Of a DNA stretch of 35,161 bases, positions 7,906 through 14,939 are shown piece by piece. The DNA comes from DASSKP01 sp035695045 (lineage in GTDB: Bacteria > Actinomycetota > Actinomycetes > JAFAQI01): contig DASSEX010000057.1 in the NCBI GenBank assembly GCA_035695045.1, positions 1-35,161 of the forward strand, in the 5' to 3' direction. The notes below the pieces were generated by a model that worked only from the letters and a program-made list of their open reading frames with translations, was not told the origin of the DNA and made no database searches. Both the position numbers and the translations under genes were made by a program. The stretch's first letter is position 1. The number at the start of each line of letters is the position of its first letter.

Positions 7906-9327
7906 GTGCACGACGACTTCGACACCTGCTACAAGGCGGTCAGCAGCCGCGACGCGCGGTTCGACGGCAGGTTCGTCACGGCCGTGCGAACGACCGGCAT
8001 CTACTGCCGGCCGAGCTGCCCCGCCCAGACGCCGAAGCGCGAGAACGTCAGCTTCTTCCCGCGGCCCGCTGCTGCGGCCGCGGCGGGCTACCGCGCGTGC
8101 AAGCGGTGCCGTCCCGATGCCGCACCGGGCAGCCCGGAGTGGGACGTCCGAGGGGACCTCGCCGCCCGGGCGCTGCGCGGGATCGAGGCGGGCGTCGTCG
8201 ATGCCGAGGGGATCTCCGGGCTGGCGCGCCGCCTCAACATCAGCGAGCGGCATCTGCACCGAGTGCTCATCGCCGAGGTGGGGGTCGGCCCGCTCGCTCT
8301 CGCACGGACCCGCCGCGCGCAGACGGCCAGGGTGCTCATCGACCACACATCGCTCTCTCTGTCGAGCATCGCGTTCAGCGCGGGTTTCGCAAGCATCCGC
8401 CAGTTCAACGACGTCATGCGTGCCGAGTTCGGGTGTCCGCCGAGCGAGCTCCGCCGCCGCCCCAGCCCGGCTGGCGAGGCCGAGGGCACCCTGACGCTGC
8501 GGCTGCAGCATCGCCGCCCGTACGCCGCTGCTCCGCTCTTGCAGTGGTTCGGCGCTCGAGCCGTCGAAGGCGTCGAGGAGCTCGACGGAAATGTCTATCG
8601 GCGGGTCATCGACGGGCGCATCGTCGAGCTGCAGCCGGCGTCCGAGGCCGGACACGTGCTCGCGCGCGTGCAGGTCGGCGACGTCGGCCGCATCGCCGAC
8701 CTCGTCGCCCGCTGCCGGCGGCTGCTCGATCTCGACGCGGACCCGTCAGCCGTCGACGAGGTCCTCGGCGCCGATCCCCTGCTTGCCCCCGCTGTACGAC
8801 GTGCGCCGGGCATGCGCGTGCCCGGCACCGTCGACGGGTTCGAGCTGGCGGTACGAGCCGTCCTCGGCCAGCAGGTCTCGGTCACGGCCGCGCGCACCTT
8901 CGCCGGCCGCCTCGTGCAGCAGTGCGGCAAACCGCTCGACGCGCCCCGCGGAACACTGACGCACACGTTCCCCGTCGCGGAGACAGTTGCCGAACATCCG
9001 CTGGACACCATCGGGCTCACTCGCTCACGGATCACGACCGTGCGCGCCCTCGCCGCTGCCGTCGCGTCCGGAAAGTTGCGGCTCGACGTGACCGCGGACC
9101 GCGACGAAGCCCGGGCGCGCCTGCTCGAGATACCGGGCATCGGACCTTGGACCGTCGAGTACGTCGCCATGCGAGCCCTGCGCGACCCGGACGCGTTTCC
9201 CGACACCGACCTGGTGCTGCGCCGAGCGCTGGGCACCGACGCAGTCCAGTCCGACGCATGGCGCCCCTGGCGCGCCTATGCGGCGATGCACCTCTGGCAC
9301 GGAACCACGACGAAGGAGACGACATGA
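7906..9327 (+). CDS. alkA: Ada-AlkA fusion: alkylation-sensing regulator and 3-methyladenine glycosylase
   Basis: 473 residues with three modules. Residues 1-75 are the Ada zinc/methyl-phosphotriester domain with C34, C38, C65 and C68 (YCRPSCPA and CKRCRPD). Residues ~80-190 are an AraC-type HTH (GLARRLNISERHLHRVL, then SSIAFSAGFASIRQFNDVMR). Residues ~195-470 are an AlkA-type DNA glycosylase with the helix-hairpin-helix LLEIPGIGPWTVEYVAMRAL and the catalytic aspartate in FPDTD (D435 by alignment to E. coli Asp238). The protein can thus sense methylated DNA phosphate, regulate genes, and excise alkylated bases. GTG 7906 has no ribosome site; CATCCT is 7 bases upstream. It overlaps ogt by 4 bases (ATGA). 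Confidence 0.95.
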   Translation: MHDDFDTCYKAVSSRDARFDGRFVTAVRTTGIYCRPSCPAQTPKRENVSFFPRPAAAAAAGYRACKRCRPDAAPGSPEWDVRGDLAARALRGIEAGVVDAEGISGLARRLNISERHLHRVLIAEVGVGPLALARTRRAQTARVLIDHTSLSLSSIAFSAGFASIRQFNDVMRAEFGCPPSELRRRPSPAGEAEGTLTLRLQHRRPYAAAPLLQWFGARAVEGVEELDGNVYRRVIDGRIVELQPASEAGHVLARVQVGDVGRIADLVARCRRLLDLDADPSAVDEVLGADPLLAPAVRRAPGMRVPGTVDGFELAVRAVLGQQVSVTAARTFAGRLVQQCGKPLDAPRGTLTHTFPVAETVAEHPLDTIGLTRSRITTVRALAAAVASGKLRLDVTADRDEARARLLEIPGIGPWTVEYVAMRALRDPDAFPDTDLVLRRALGTDAVQSDAWRPWRAYAAMHLWHGTTTKETT

Positions 9328-9827
9328 CCGACGCGGTGCTCGGGACGACGTTGGCGACACCTATCGGTGACCTCGCGATGCTGGTCCACGACGACGTGCT
9401 GGTGGCCGCGGGCTTCAGCACCGTGAGCGACCAGTACTCGCGGCTGCGAGACGCGCCGCCCCTTCGACTCGTGGACGACCTCGGTCGCTTCACCGACGCC
9501 ATGACGGCGTACTTCGACGGCGACGTCCGCGCGATGGAGACGCTGCCCGTGAGCCAACCCGGCGGACCGTTCCGCCAGGCGGCATGGAAGGTGATGCGCG
9601 AGATCCGACCCGGTGAGGTCATCACCTACGGCGAGCTCGCGGAACGCGCGGGCAACCCGCGCGCCGTGCGCGCGGCGGGAAGCGCATGCGCGCAGAACCT
9701 CGTCGCGCCGATCGTGCCGTGCCATCGCATCGTGCGGGCCGGCGGAAACCTCGGCGGCTACTACTACGGGCTCGACGCCAAGAGCTGGCTCTTGGAACAC
9801 GAACGGAGGTCCCTCACCCGGGGGTGA
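9324..9827 (+). CDS. ogt: Methylated-DNA-[protein]-cysteine S-methyltransferase
   Basis: 167 residues. The protein transfers the methyl group of O6-methylguanine to its own cysteine. The active site PCHRIV (C133) is intact and is preceded by the winged-helix recognition segment VITYGELAERAGNPRAVRAAG with its arginine finger; GGYYYGLDAKSWLLEHE closes the domain. The start ATG overlaps the TGA of the Ada-AlkA gene, so repair of O6-methylguanine and of N-alkylated bases is coexpressed under the Ada sensor. The stop codon lies inside a 16-bp hairpin. No Ada N-terminal domain is attached here; it is carried by the upstream partner. Confidence 0.97.
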   Translation: MTDAVLGTTLATPIGDLAMLVHDDVLVAAGFSTVSDQYSRLRDAPPLRLVDDLGRFTDAMTAYFDGDVRAMETLPVSQPGGPFRQAAWKVMREIRPGEVITYGELAERAGNPRAVRAAGSACAQNLVAPIVPCHRIVRAGGNLGGYYYGLDAKSWLLEHERRSLTRG

Positions 9828-9837
9828 GGGACCTCCG
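9804..9837. terminator. Bidirectional hairpin terminator overlapping the ogt stop
   Basis: A perfect 16-bp inverted repeat (9804-9819 and 9822-9837, arms starting CGGAGGTCCC) has only a 2-base GG spacer and encloses the ogt TGA. It separates ogt from the convergent membrane-protein gene. TTTGG follows on the ogt side; there is no long U-tract, as is usual in actinobacteria. Confidence 0.7.
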
Positions 9838-9849
9838 ACCGGTTTGGTG

Positions 9850-10455
9850 CTACAGCTCGACCGGGGCCGGCGCGTGCGCACCCAGCTTGGCGAGCACCTC
9901 CGTCTCGGGAGACACGCGACGCAGGTGCCAGAAGCCCAGCGCCGACAGCAGCAGCATCACACCGGCGCCGATGAACGACACCCACGCGGCGACCAGAGCG
10001 ATCTGACCGAGCTTCCAGAACGCGTAGGCGTTGAGGAGCATCCCGCGCAGCGTCTCACCCATGAACAGCGTCTGCCGCTGCTGGGCCACCGTCGCGTAGT
10101 TGGGGTCCTTCGGGTCCATCTTGAGGAACGCGCCCGAGACCTCACTGTAGGTCTTGCCGCCGGCAACCTCGGACAGGTGAACCTTGATGTAGTGGTCGGC
10201 GAACACCTGTGCCTGCTGACCGTTGACGACCTGCTGGCCGGCGTACGGCGTCACGTACTTGGTGATCTCCGCGTTCTTCTGAGCAGCGATCCCCTCGGTG
10301 GTGGGGAAGTTGATCTTCTGCTGGACCAGCTGGTTGCGGACGTTGTTGTCCGCGAAGCTGTGCCCCCACAGGAGCAGACCGCCGGCGATCGCGAGAACGA
10401 TCGCCAGAACAAACCCACCACTAGAGAGCAATGCATCAAACGTCCTGCGGCGCAT
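9850..10455 (-). CDS. Two-TM membrane protein of unknown function, divergent from devR
   Basis: 201 residues. It has an N-terminal membrane segment (about 11-31), an extracytoplasmic loop of ~100 residues with no cysteines (KNAEITKYVTPYAGQQVV, VHLSEVAGGKTYSEV), a QTLFMGETLRGMLLNAYAFW segment and a second membrane helix (about 151-175, ending GFWHLRR). I recall similar actinobacterial proteins carrying the misleading label 'aromatic ring-opening dioxygenase LigA'; nothing here supports an enzyme. AAGGAGA precedes ATG 10455. It shares its upstream region, including a DosR-type box about 127 bases away, with devR, so it may belong to a hypoxia or redox response; that is inference. Confidence 0.8.
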   Translation of the reverse strand: MRRRTFDALLSSGGFVLAIVLAIAGGLLLWGHSFADNNVRNQLVQQKINFPTTEGIAAQKNAEITKYVTPYAGQQVVNGQQAQVFADHYIKVHLSEVAGGKTYSEVSGAFLKMDPKDPNYATVAQQRQTLFMGETLRGMLLNAYAFWKLGQIALVAAWVSFIGAGVMLLLSALGFWHLRRVSPETEVLAKLGAHAPAPVEL

Positions 10456-10481
10456 GACCGTCTCCTTTCGCCGCTTGCGGT

Positions 10482-10570
10482 GCCGGTCGGCTCCGCTTCA
10501 TGGAGCAACGATCGGCCGCCGAGAGGTGCCGGCGGCAGAGCAGAACGTCCCGCCCGCAGAGCCGACCGGC
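10482..10570. repeat. Separated 12-bp inverted repeat in the devR divergent intergenic region
   Basis: GCCGGTCGGCTC (10482-10493) recurs inverted as GAGCCGACCGGC (10559-10570), 65 bases apart. The pair brackets the middle of the region between the membrane-protein gene and devR. It could be two half-sites for a looping regulator or a large stem in a leader transcript. Confidence 0.45.
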
Positions 10571-10578
10571 CCCATTGA

Positions 10579-10598
10579 CCTGGGACCTAAGTCCCTGC
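10579..10598. promoter_or_regulatory. DosR/DevR box upstream of devR
   Basis: The core GGGACCTAAGTCCC (10582-10595) matches the published DosR consensus core GGGACTWWAGTCCC at 13 of 14 positions, with perfect GGGAC/GTCCC arms; flanks match poorly. It covers the expected -35 region of devR, as proximal DosR boxes do in mycobacteria, so autoregulation is likely. Confidence 0.75.
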
Positions 10599-10630
10599 TC
10601 GAAGGGGCCCTCCTGTTAGACACTGTGAAC

Positions 10631-11278
10631 GTGACGAAGATCCGGGTCTTCCTGCTCGACGACCACGAGGTCGTACGTCGCGGTGTGCGCGACCTCCTGG
10701 AGTCCGAGGGCGACATCGAGGTCGTCGGCGAGGCGAGCACCGCCGCCGAGGCGATGGCACGCATCCCGGCCGTGCGCCCGCAGGTGGCCGTGCTGGACGT
10801 GCGGCTACCCGATGGCGATGGCGTCAGCGTCTGCCGGGAGCTGCGCTCGCAGCTGCCGGACATGGCCTGCCTGATGCTCACGTCGTTCGCCGACGACGAA
10901 GCACTCTTCGACGCGATCATGGCCGGCGCGTCCGGCTACGTCCTCAAGCAGGTGCGCGGCGCGGACATCCTCGGCGCGGTGCGCACAGTCGCCGACGGCG
11001 GCTCACTTCTCGACCCTCGTACGACGGCCATGGTGATGCAGCGGCTGCGGGACCACGCCTCGGCATCGGACCCGCTGCACGGGCTCACCGAGCAGGAGCG
11101 GCGGATTCTCGAGCTCATCGGTGAGGGTCTGACCAACCGCCAGATCGGCGAACGGATGTTCCTCGCTGAGAAGACCGTCAAGAACTACGTCAGCAACCTG
11201 CTCGCAAAGCTCGGGATGGAGCGACGCACGCAGGCCGCCGCCTTCGTCGCCAGGCTCGGCGAGGGGCACCAGCACTGA
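10631..11278 (+). CDS. devR: NarL/LuxR-family response regulator, DevR/DosR-like
   Basis: 215 residues. Receiver domain: acidic pair D10-D11, phospho-acceptor D56 in VAVLDVRLPDGDG, T84, and K106 in GYVLKQV. LuxR-type HTH at ~148-205 contains EGLTNRQIGERMFLAEKTVKNYVSNLLAKLGMERRTQAA, nearly identical to M. tuberculosis DosR as I remember it, including the DNA-contacting Lys/Lys/Asn of KTVKN. DosR drives the hypoxia, NO and CO dormancy response. No sensor kinase lies in the window, so here it is an orphan. GTG 10631 gives a product aligned with DosR; GTG 10625 is two codons earlier. No ribosome site is visible; TAGACA lies 8 bases before 10631. A DosR box sits over the -35. Confidence 0.92.
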   Translation: MTKIRVFLLDDHEVVRRGVRDLLESEGDIEVVGEASTAAEAMARIPAVRPQVAVLDVRLPDGDGVSVCRELRSQLPDMACLMLTSFADDEALFDAIMAGASGYVLKQVRGADILGAVRTVADGGSLLDPRTTAMVMQRLRDHASASDPLHGLTEQERRILELIGEGLTNRQIGERMFLAEKTVKNYVSNLLAKLGMERRTQAAAFVARLGEGHQH

Positions 11279-11281
11279 CGA

Positions 11282-11298
11282 CAGGTCAGGGTGACCTG
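11282..11298. terminator. Short hairpin between devR and the convergent tetR-type gene
   Basis: CAGGTCA (11282-11288) and TGACCTG (11292-11298) form a perfect 7-bp stem with a 3-base loop. It lies 3 bases after the devR stop and includes the TetR gene's stop codon, so it can serve both convergent transcripts. Confidence 0.5.
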
Positions 11299-11885
11299 GT
11301 GATCCGGCTGATCAGCTCGAGCACCTCGTCCGCGAGGCGATAGGCCTCATCCGCATCGTCCTGTACGGCGACTTCGCTACCCGCCTCCGCGACAACACTC
11401 GTCAGGACGAGGACCAACGTGTCGCCGAGCGGCTGCTCCTCGGCATGCAGCAGCGCGGCGTTGACGCGGATCCACTCGCGGTAGCGACGACGCGCGATGA
11501 GCTCGAAGCCCGGCGGCCCACCGCCGGCGAGGAACATACGAGCCAGCTCGCGCTCGTCCCAGCACCCCCGCAGATAGGCGCGGCTGCCGACGAGGAACAG
11601 CTCGGCGGGGTCCGCCACGCCCTGCAGCCGGGCATCGCGCACCGCTGCGGCAGCACGATCCTCCTGCCGGCTCTGGTAGTCCTCGAACAGCGCGAGATAG
11701 AGGTCGGCCTTGCCACCGAAGTGGTGGTAGAGGCTGCCGACACTGGCGCCCGCCCGGGCCACCACGTCGGCGATGTTGGCTTCGGCGAAGCCGGACTCGG
11801 CGAAGACGTCGCGCGCCGCCGAGAGCAGCGTCGCGCGGGTCGCCTGCGCACGGCCCCCGCCGCGGGCAGATGTAGTCGTCGTCAC
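11286..11885 (-). CDS. TetR/AcrR-family transcriptional regulator
   Basis: 199 residues from GTG 11885. The N-terminal HTH is textbook TetR: RATLLSAARDVFAESGFAEANIADVVARAGASVGSLYHHFGGKADLYLALF. The rest is a helical ligand/dimer domain with no recognisable ligand signature (CWDERELARMFLAGGGPPGFE). The start was chosen because the preceding open frame, to 12008, overlaps the divergent gene's promoter and does not look like protein; CAGAGT lies 7 bases before the GTG, so the mRNA may be leaderless. It is divergent from the molybdate regulator and convergent with devR; its target is not evident, but the palindrome at 11970-11979 is a candidate site. Confidence 0.9.
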   Translation of the reverse strand: MTTTTSARGGGRAQATRATLLSAARDVFAESGFAEANIADVVARAGASVGSLYHHFGGKADLYLALFEDYQSRQEDRAAAAVRDARLQGVADPAELFLVGSRAYLRGCWDERELARMFLAGGGPPGFELIARRRYREWIRVNAALLHAEEQPLGDTLVLVLTSVVAEAGSEVAVQDDADEAYRLADEVLELISRITRSP

Positions 11886-11969
11886 GACGCCAACTCTGCC
11901 ACGTTTTGCCCGCTGCGCGCCGCGGCGCGGCCAGGAGCGCATCTGCGCCAGTCTGCAGCGGCTGTTGGA

Positions 11970-11979
11970 CGCATATGCG
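11970..11979. promoter_or_regulatory. Palindrome CGCATATGCG in the tetR/mod divergent region
   Basis: A perfect 10-bp palindrome lies 14 bases before the -10 of the molybdate operon, on its -35 position. It could be an operator for the TetR protein or for the HTH-TOBE protein. It does not resemble the E. coli ModE box closely. Confidence 0.4.
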
Positions 11980-11993
11980 GCTGGATCAAGGGC

Positions 11994-11999
11994 TAGGCT
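11994..11999 (+). promoter_or_regulatory. -10 element of a leaderless promoter for the mod operon
   Basis: TAGGCT ends 7 bases before ATG 12007, with no Shine-Dalgarno. TTGGAC at 11965-11970 is 23 bases away, too far for a standard -35. Confidence 0.55.
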
Positions 12000-12006
12000 G
12001 CCGCAC

Positions 12007-12399
12007 ATGCCGCACTACTCACTTCGCGAGTCGGCCACGGTGCTCGGCGTCAGCGTCGACACGGTGCGCCGGTGGGTCGACGCGGGGCGGCTGTCGGCAG
12101 TCGCCGACGAACAGGGCCGCAAGGCCGTCGACGGCCGCGAGCTCGCGGCTTTCGCAGTTGCGCTCGCCGGCGAGAGCGACCGTCCGGGGACCGCTTCGTC
12201 GATGCGCAACAGGTTCGCCGGCATCGTCACGAGGGTCGTGCGCGGAGACGTGGCGGCACAGGTCGAGGTGCAGTCCGGTCCGCACCGGCTCGTGTCGCTG
12301 CTCACCCGAGAGGCGGTCGACGAGCTCGATCTCCAGGAAGGCGACCGCGCGGTCGCGGTCGTGAAGGCGACCAACGTCGCGGTCGAGCTTCCGTCATGA
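12007..12399 (+). CDS. HTH-TOBE molybdate-responsive regulator (ModE-like)
   Basis: 130 residues. Residues 1-50 are an excisionase/MerR-type HTH (YSLRESATVLGVSVDTVRRWVDAGRL). Residues ~68-128 are one TOBE/Mop domain (RNRFAGIVTRVVRGDVAAQVEV, ending VVKATNVAVELPS), the fold that binds molybdate or tungstate. The protein is therefore a compact molybdate sensor, smaller than E. coli ModE (which has a different HTH and two Mop repeats). It leads the mod operon and its stop overlaps the modA start (ATGA). It probably regulates the operon by binding upstream of itself; the role as repressor or activator is not known. Confidence 0.85.
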   Translation: MPHYSLRESATVLGVSVDTVRRWVDAGRLSAVADEQGRKAVDGRELAAFAVALAGESDRPGTASSMRNRFAGIVTRVVRGDVAAQVEVQSGPHRLVSLLTREAVDELDLQEGDRAVAVVKATNVAVELPS

Positions 12400-13136
12400 G
12401 GGCGGCGCGGCTCTTCATCGTCACAAGCCTGCTGATGCTCGCCACGGCCTGCAGCGGCTCCGGCGACAACCCGACGAGCGGCGAACGGTCTCACCACGTG
12501 ACCGTCTTCGCCGCGTCGTCCCTGACCGATGTGTTCACCGCGATCGGCAAGGCGTACGAGCACACTCATGCCGGAGCGTCCGTGACGTTCTCCTTCGCCG
12601 CGTCGTCCGATCTGGTGCAGCAGGTGCAGCAAGGCGCGCCTGCTGACGTCATCGCCACCGCGTCGACGACGACGATGGCGCAGGTCACGAAGGAGCTCGC
12701 CGGAACGGCGAAGACCTTCGCCCGCAACAAGCTGGTCATCGTGACCGCGCCTGGCAACCCCAAGCACATCTCGACACTCGCCGATCTCGGTGACGAGCAT
12801 CTGATCGTCGTGCTGGCCGCGGAAGGCGTTCCCGCCGGCGACTATGCCCGGCAGGCGTTGAGCGCGGCGCACGTCACGGTCCATCCCAAGTCGCTCGAGG
12901 ACAACGTGCGCGGCGTCCTGACCAAGGTCGAGCTGGGTGAGGCGGATGCGGGCATCGTCTACGCGACCGACGCGCTGGTTGCCGGCAGCAAGGTGACGAC
13001 GGTGCCGATCTCTGACGCTCCGATCGCGACGTACCCCATCGGCGCGGTCGACGACGACGGGCGCGGTTTCGTCGACTTCGTGCTGTCCGGCGCCGGCCGG
13101 CAGATCCTCGCGCGTTACGGGTTCCTGCCGCCGTGA
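12396..13136 (+). CDS. modA: Molybdate ABC transporter substrate-binding lipoprotein
   Basis: 246 residues. The N-terminus is a lipoprotein signal (FIVTSLLMLATACSGSG) with the lipobox cysteine in LATAC. The mature protein follows the ModA pattern: VTVFAASSLTDVFTAIGKAYE with the oxyanion-binding Ser pair, FSFAASSDLVQQVQQGAPADV, ARNKLVIVT, NVRGVLTKVELGEADAGIVYATDA, and a terminal GRQILARYGFLPP. It captures molybdate (or tungstate) outside the membrane and delivers it to ModB. The ATG overlaps the stop of the regulator, and its own TGA overlaps the modB GTG, showing tight coupling. Confidence 0.97.
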   Translation: MRAARLFIVTSLLMLATACSGSGDNPTSGERSHHVTVFAASSLTDVFTAIGKAYEHTHAGASVTFSFAASSDLVQQVQQGAPADVIATASTTTMAQVTKELAGTAKTFARNKLVIVTAPGNPKHISTLADLGDEHLIVVLAAEGVPAGDYARQALSAAHVTVHPKSLEDNVRGVLTKVELGEADAGIVYATDALVAGSKVTTVPISDAPIATYPIGAVDDDGRGFVDFVLSGAGRQILARYGFLPP

Positions 13137-13894
13137 AGTCGCGGACCCCGGCGCCGATGGCAGTCGCAGCCGCGGTCGGCGTGTGCTTCCTGGCACTGCC
13201 GCTGCTCGGCATTCTCGTCCGGGCGCCGTGGAGCGACCTCGGACGACTGCTGCCGTCGGACGCGACACTCACCGCTCTCCGCCTGTCGATGGAGTGCTCC
13301 TTCGGGGCCCTCGCCATCTCGCTCGTTGTCGGGGTGCCGATCGCGTGGCTGCTCGCCCGACGCGACTTCGCGGGCAAGGGTCTCGTCCGCGCTCTGGTGA
13401 CGGTGCCGCTCGTCCTGCCGCCGGTCGTGGGTGGCGTCGCCCTGCTGCTGGCGTTCGGGCGGCGCGGCCTGGTGCCCCTGCATCTCGCCTTCACGACATG
13501 GGGGGCGATCGCGGCCGAAGCGTTCGTCGCGATGCCCTTCCTCGTGCTCACGGTCGAGGGGGCGATCGCCTCGGTCGACGATCGTTACGAGCAGGTCGCG
13601 GCGACATTGGGATCGTCACCGTTGACGGCGTTCCGGCGCGTCACCCTGCCCCTGGTCATGCCCGGCATCGCCGCCGGGTCCGCGCTCGCGTGGGCGCGCG
13701 CGCTCGGAGAGTTCGGCGCGACCATCACGTTCGCCGGCAACCTGCCCGGCCAGACGCAGACGCTCCCCCTCGACGTCTACACGACCCTCGACCGTGACCC
13801 AGACGCGGCCGTAGCCCTGTCGCTGGTGCTGCTCGCGCTCTCGGTCGGCGTCCTGGTGGCACTTCGCGGTCGATGGCGGGTGGCCGGTCGATGA
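13133..13894 (+). CDS. modB: Molybdate ABC transporter permease
   Basis: 253 residues with about six membrane helices. The binding-protein-dependent transport motif (EAA loop) is visible as EQVAATLGSSPLTAFRRVTLPLVMPGIAAG, followed by ALGEFGATITFAGNLPGQTQTLPLDVYTTL, which is characteristic of ModB/CysT-type permeases. It forms the membrane channel of ModABC. It starts at a GTG overlapping the modA TGA, and its TGA overlaps the modC ATG. Confidence 0.97.
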   Translation: MKSRTPAPMAVAAAVGVCFLALPLLGILVRAPWSDLGRLLPSDATLTALRLSMECSFGALAISLVVGVPIAWLLARRDFAGKGLVRALVTVPLVLPPVVGGVALLLAFGRRGLVPLHLAFTTWGAIAAEAFVAMPFLVLTVEGAIASVDDRYEQVAATLGSSPLTAFRRVTLPLVMPGIAAGSALAWARALGEFGATITFAGNLPGQTQTLPLDVYTTLDRDPDAAVALSLVLLALSVGVLVALRGRWRVAGR

Positions 13895-14913
13895 CCCTGG
13901 AGTGCACCGTCGAGGTGTCCGTCGGCGAGTTTCGCCTGACGAGCGCGCTGTCGGCCGCGGACGGCGAGGTGCTGGCACTCGTCGGACCCAACGGTTCGGG
14001 CAAGTCGACGCTGCTCCGCGCTCTCGCGGGCCTCGTTCCGATGACCGGCTCGGTCCACGTCGACGGCAGGGATCTCGCCGCCGCACCGCCGGAAGCGCGC
14101 AACGTCGGCTGGGTCCCGCAGAACGCCGCGCTGTTCCCTCACCTCACCGCTCTGGACAACGTCGCCTACGGCATCGGCGGCCGTCGCGGCCGAGACGCCG
14201 CCCGCGACTGGCTGCGCCGCCTCGACGTCTCCGACCTGGAGACGCGGAAGCCTGCGCAGCTCTCCGGAGGCCAGGCCCAGCGCGTCGCTCTCGCCCGTGC
14301 CCTGGCGCGTAGACCGCGGCTGCTGCTGCTCGACGAGCCACTCTCCGCGCTCGACGTCAGCGCCCGGGTCGACGTACGACGGGCACTGCGCACGCATCTG
14401 GCCGACTACGACGGCGTGACGGTCATCGTCACCCACGACGCCGTCGACGCGGTGGCGTTCGCCGATCGGGTGGTCGCTCTTGAGGCCGGCCGCGTCGTGC
14501 AGGACGCAGCGCCGGAAGAGGTCACCCGCGCGCCGCGAACATGGTGGCTCGCGCAGCTCATGGGCGCCAACGCCTTCGCCGGCCGCGCAACCGGCGCCAG
14601 CCTGGCGATCGACGGCGGCGGGACGCTGGCCTTGGCCGAGCCGGTCGCGACCGCCGGGCCTGCGCTGGGCGTCGTACCGGCCCATGCGGTGACGCTGCAC
14701 CGCGAACGACCGCGCGGCAGTGCCCGCAACGCCTGGCCGGTCGTCGTGCGTGAGCTCGTGCCCGCCGGCGCCCGGGTCCGCGTGCAGTGCGAGGGACGGC
14801 CGAACGTCGTGGCCGAGGTCACCTCCGAGGCCGTCGCCGACCTGCGGCTGGGCGATGGCGAACAGGTCTGGGCCAGCGCGAAGGCGACCGAGGTCACGGT
14901 CGTTCTCCTGTGA
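13891..14913 (+). CDS. modC: Molybdate ABC transporter ATPase
   Basis: 340 residues. The ABC ATPase has Walker A GPNGSGKST (32-40), Q-loop WVPQNAALFPHLT, signature LSGGQ (124-128), Walker B LLLLDEP (144-150) and the H-loop histidine H182 in IVTHD. A C-terminal TOBE domain (about 275-338, RVQCEGRPNVVAEVTSEAV to TEVTVVLL) is the regulatory molybdate-binding part found in ModC. Start ATG 13891 overlaps the modB stop; six codons upstream an in-frame ATG exists but lies inside modB. Last gene of the mod operon, 26 bases before glpX. Confidence 0.97.
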   Translation: MTLECTVEVSVGEFRLTSALSAADGEVLALVGPNGSGKSTLLRALAGLVPMTGSVHVDGRDLAAAPPEARNVGWVPQNAALFPHLTALDNVAYGIGGRRGRDAARDWLRRLDVSDLETRKPAQLSGGQAQRVALARALARRPRLLLLDEPLSALDVSARVDVRRALRTHLADYDGVTVIVTHDAVDAVAFADRVVALEAGRVVQDAAPEEVTRAPRTWWLAQLMGANAFAGRATGASLAIDGGGTLALAEPVATAGPALGVVPAHAVTLHRERPRGSARNAWPVVVRELVPAGARVRVQCEGRPNVVAEVTSEAVADLRLGDGEQVWASAKATEVTVVLL

Positions 14914-14926
14914 GCGACGACGTCGC

Positions 14927-14932
14927 TACGAT
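14927..14932 (+). promoter_or_regulatory. -10 element of a leaderless promoter for glpX
   Basis: TACGAT ends 7 bases before ATG 14940. It gives glpX its own promoter despite the short gap after modC. Confidence 0.5.
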
Positions 14933-14939
14933 CGCGTCC

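Noticed and set aside
11886..12008. Extension of the TetR gene upstream to 12008
   Set aside because: The extra 41 codons overlap the mod operon promoter and first codon and do not look like protein; GTG 11885 begins right before the HTH with a fitting -10.
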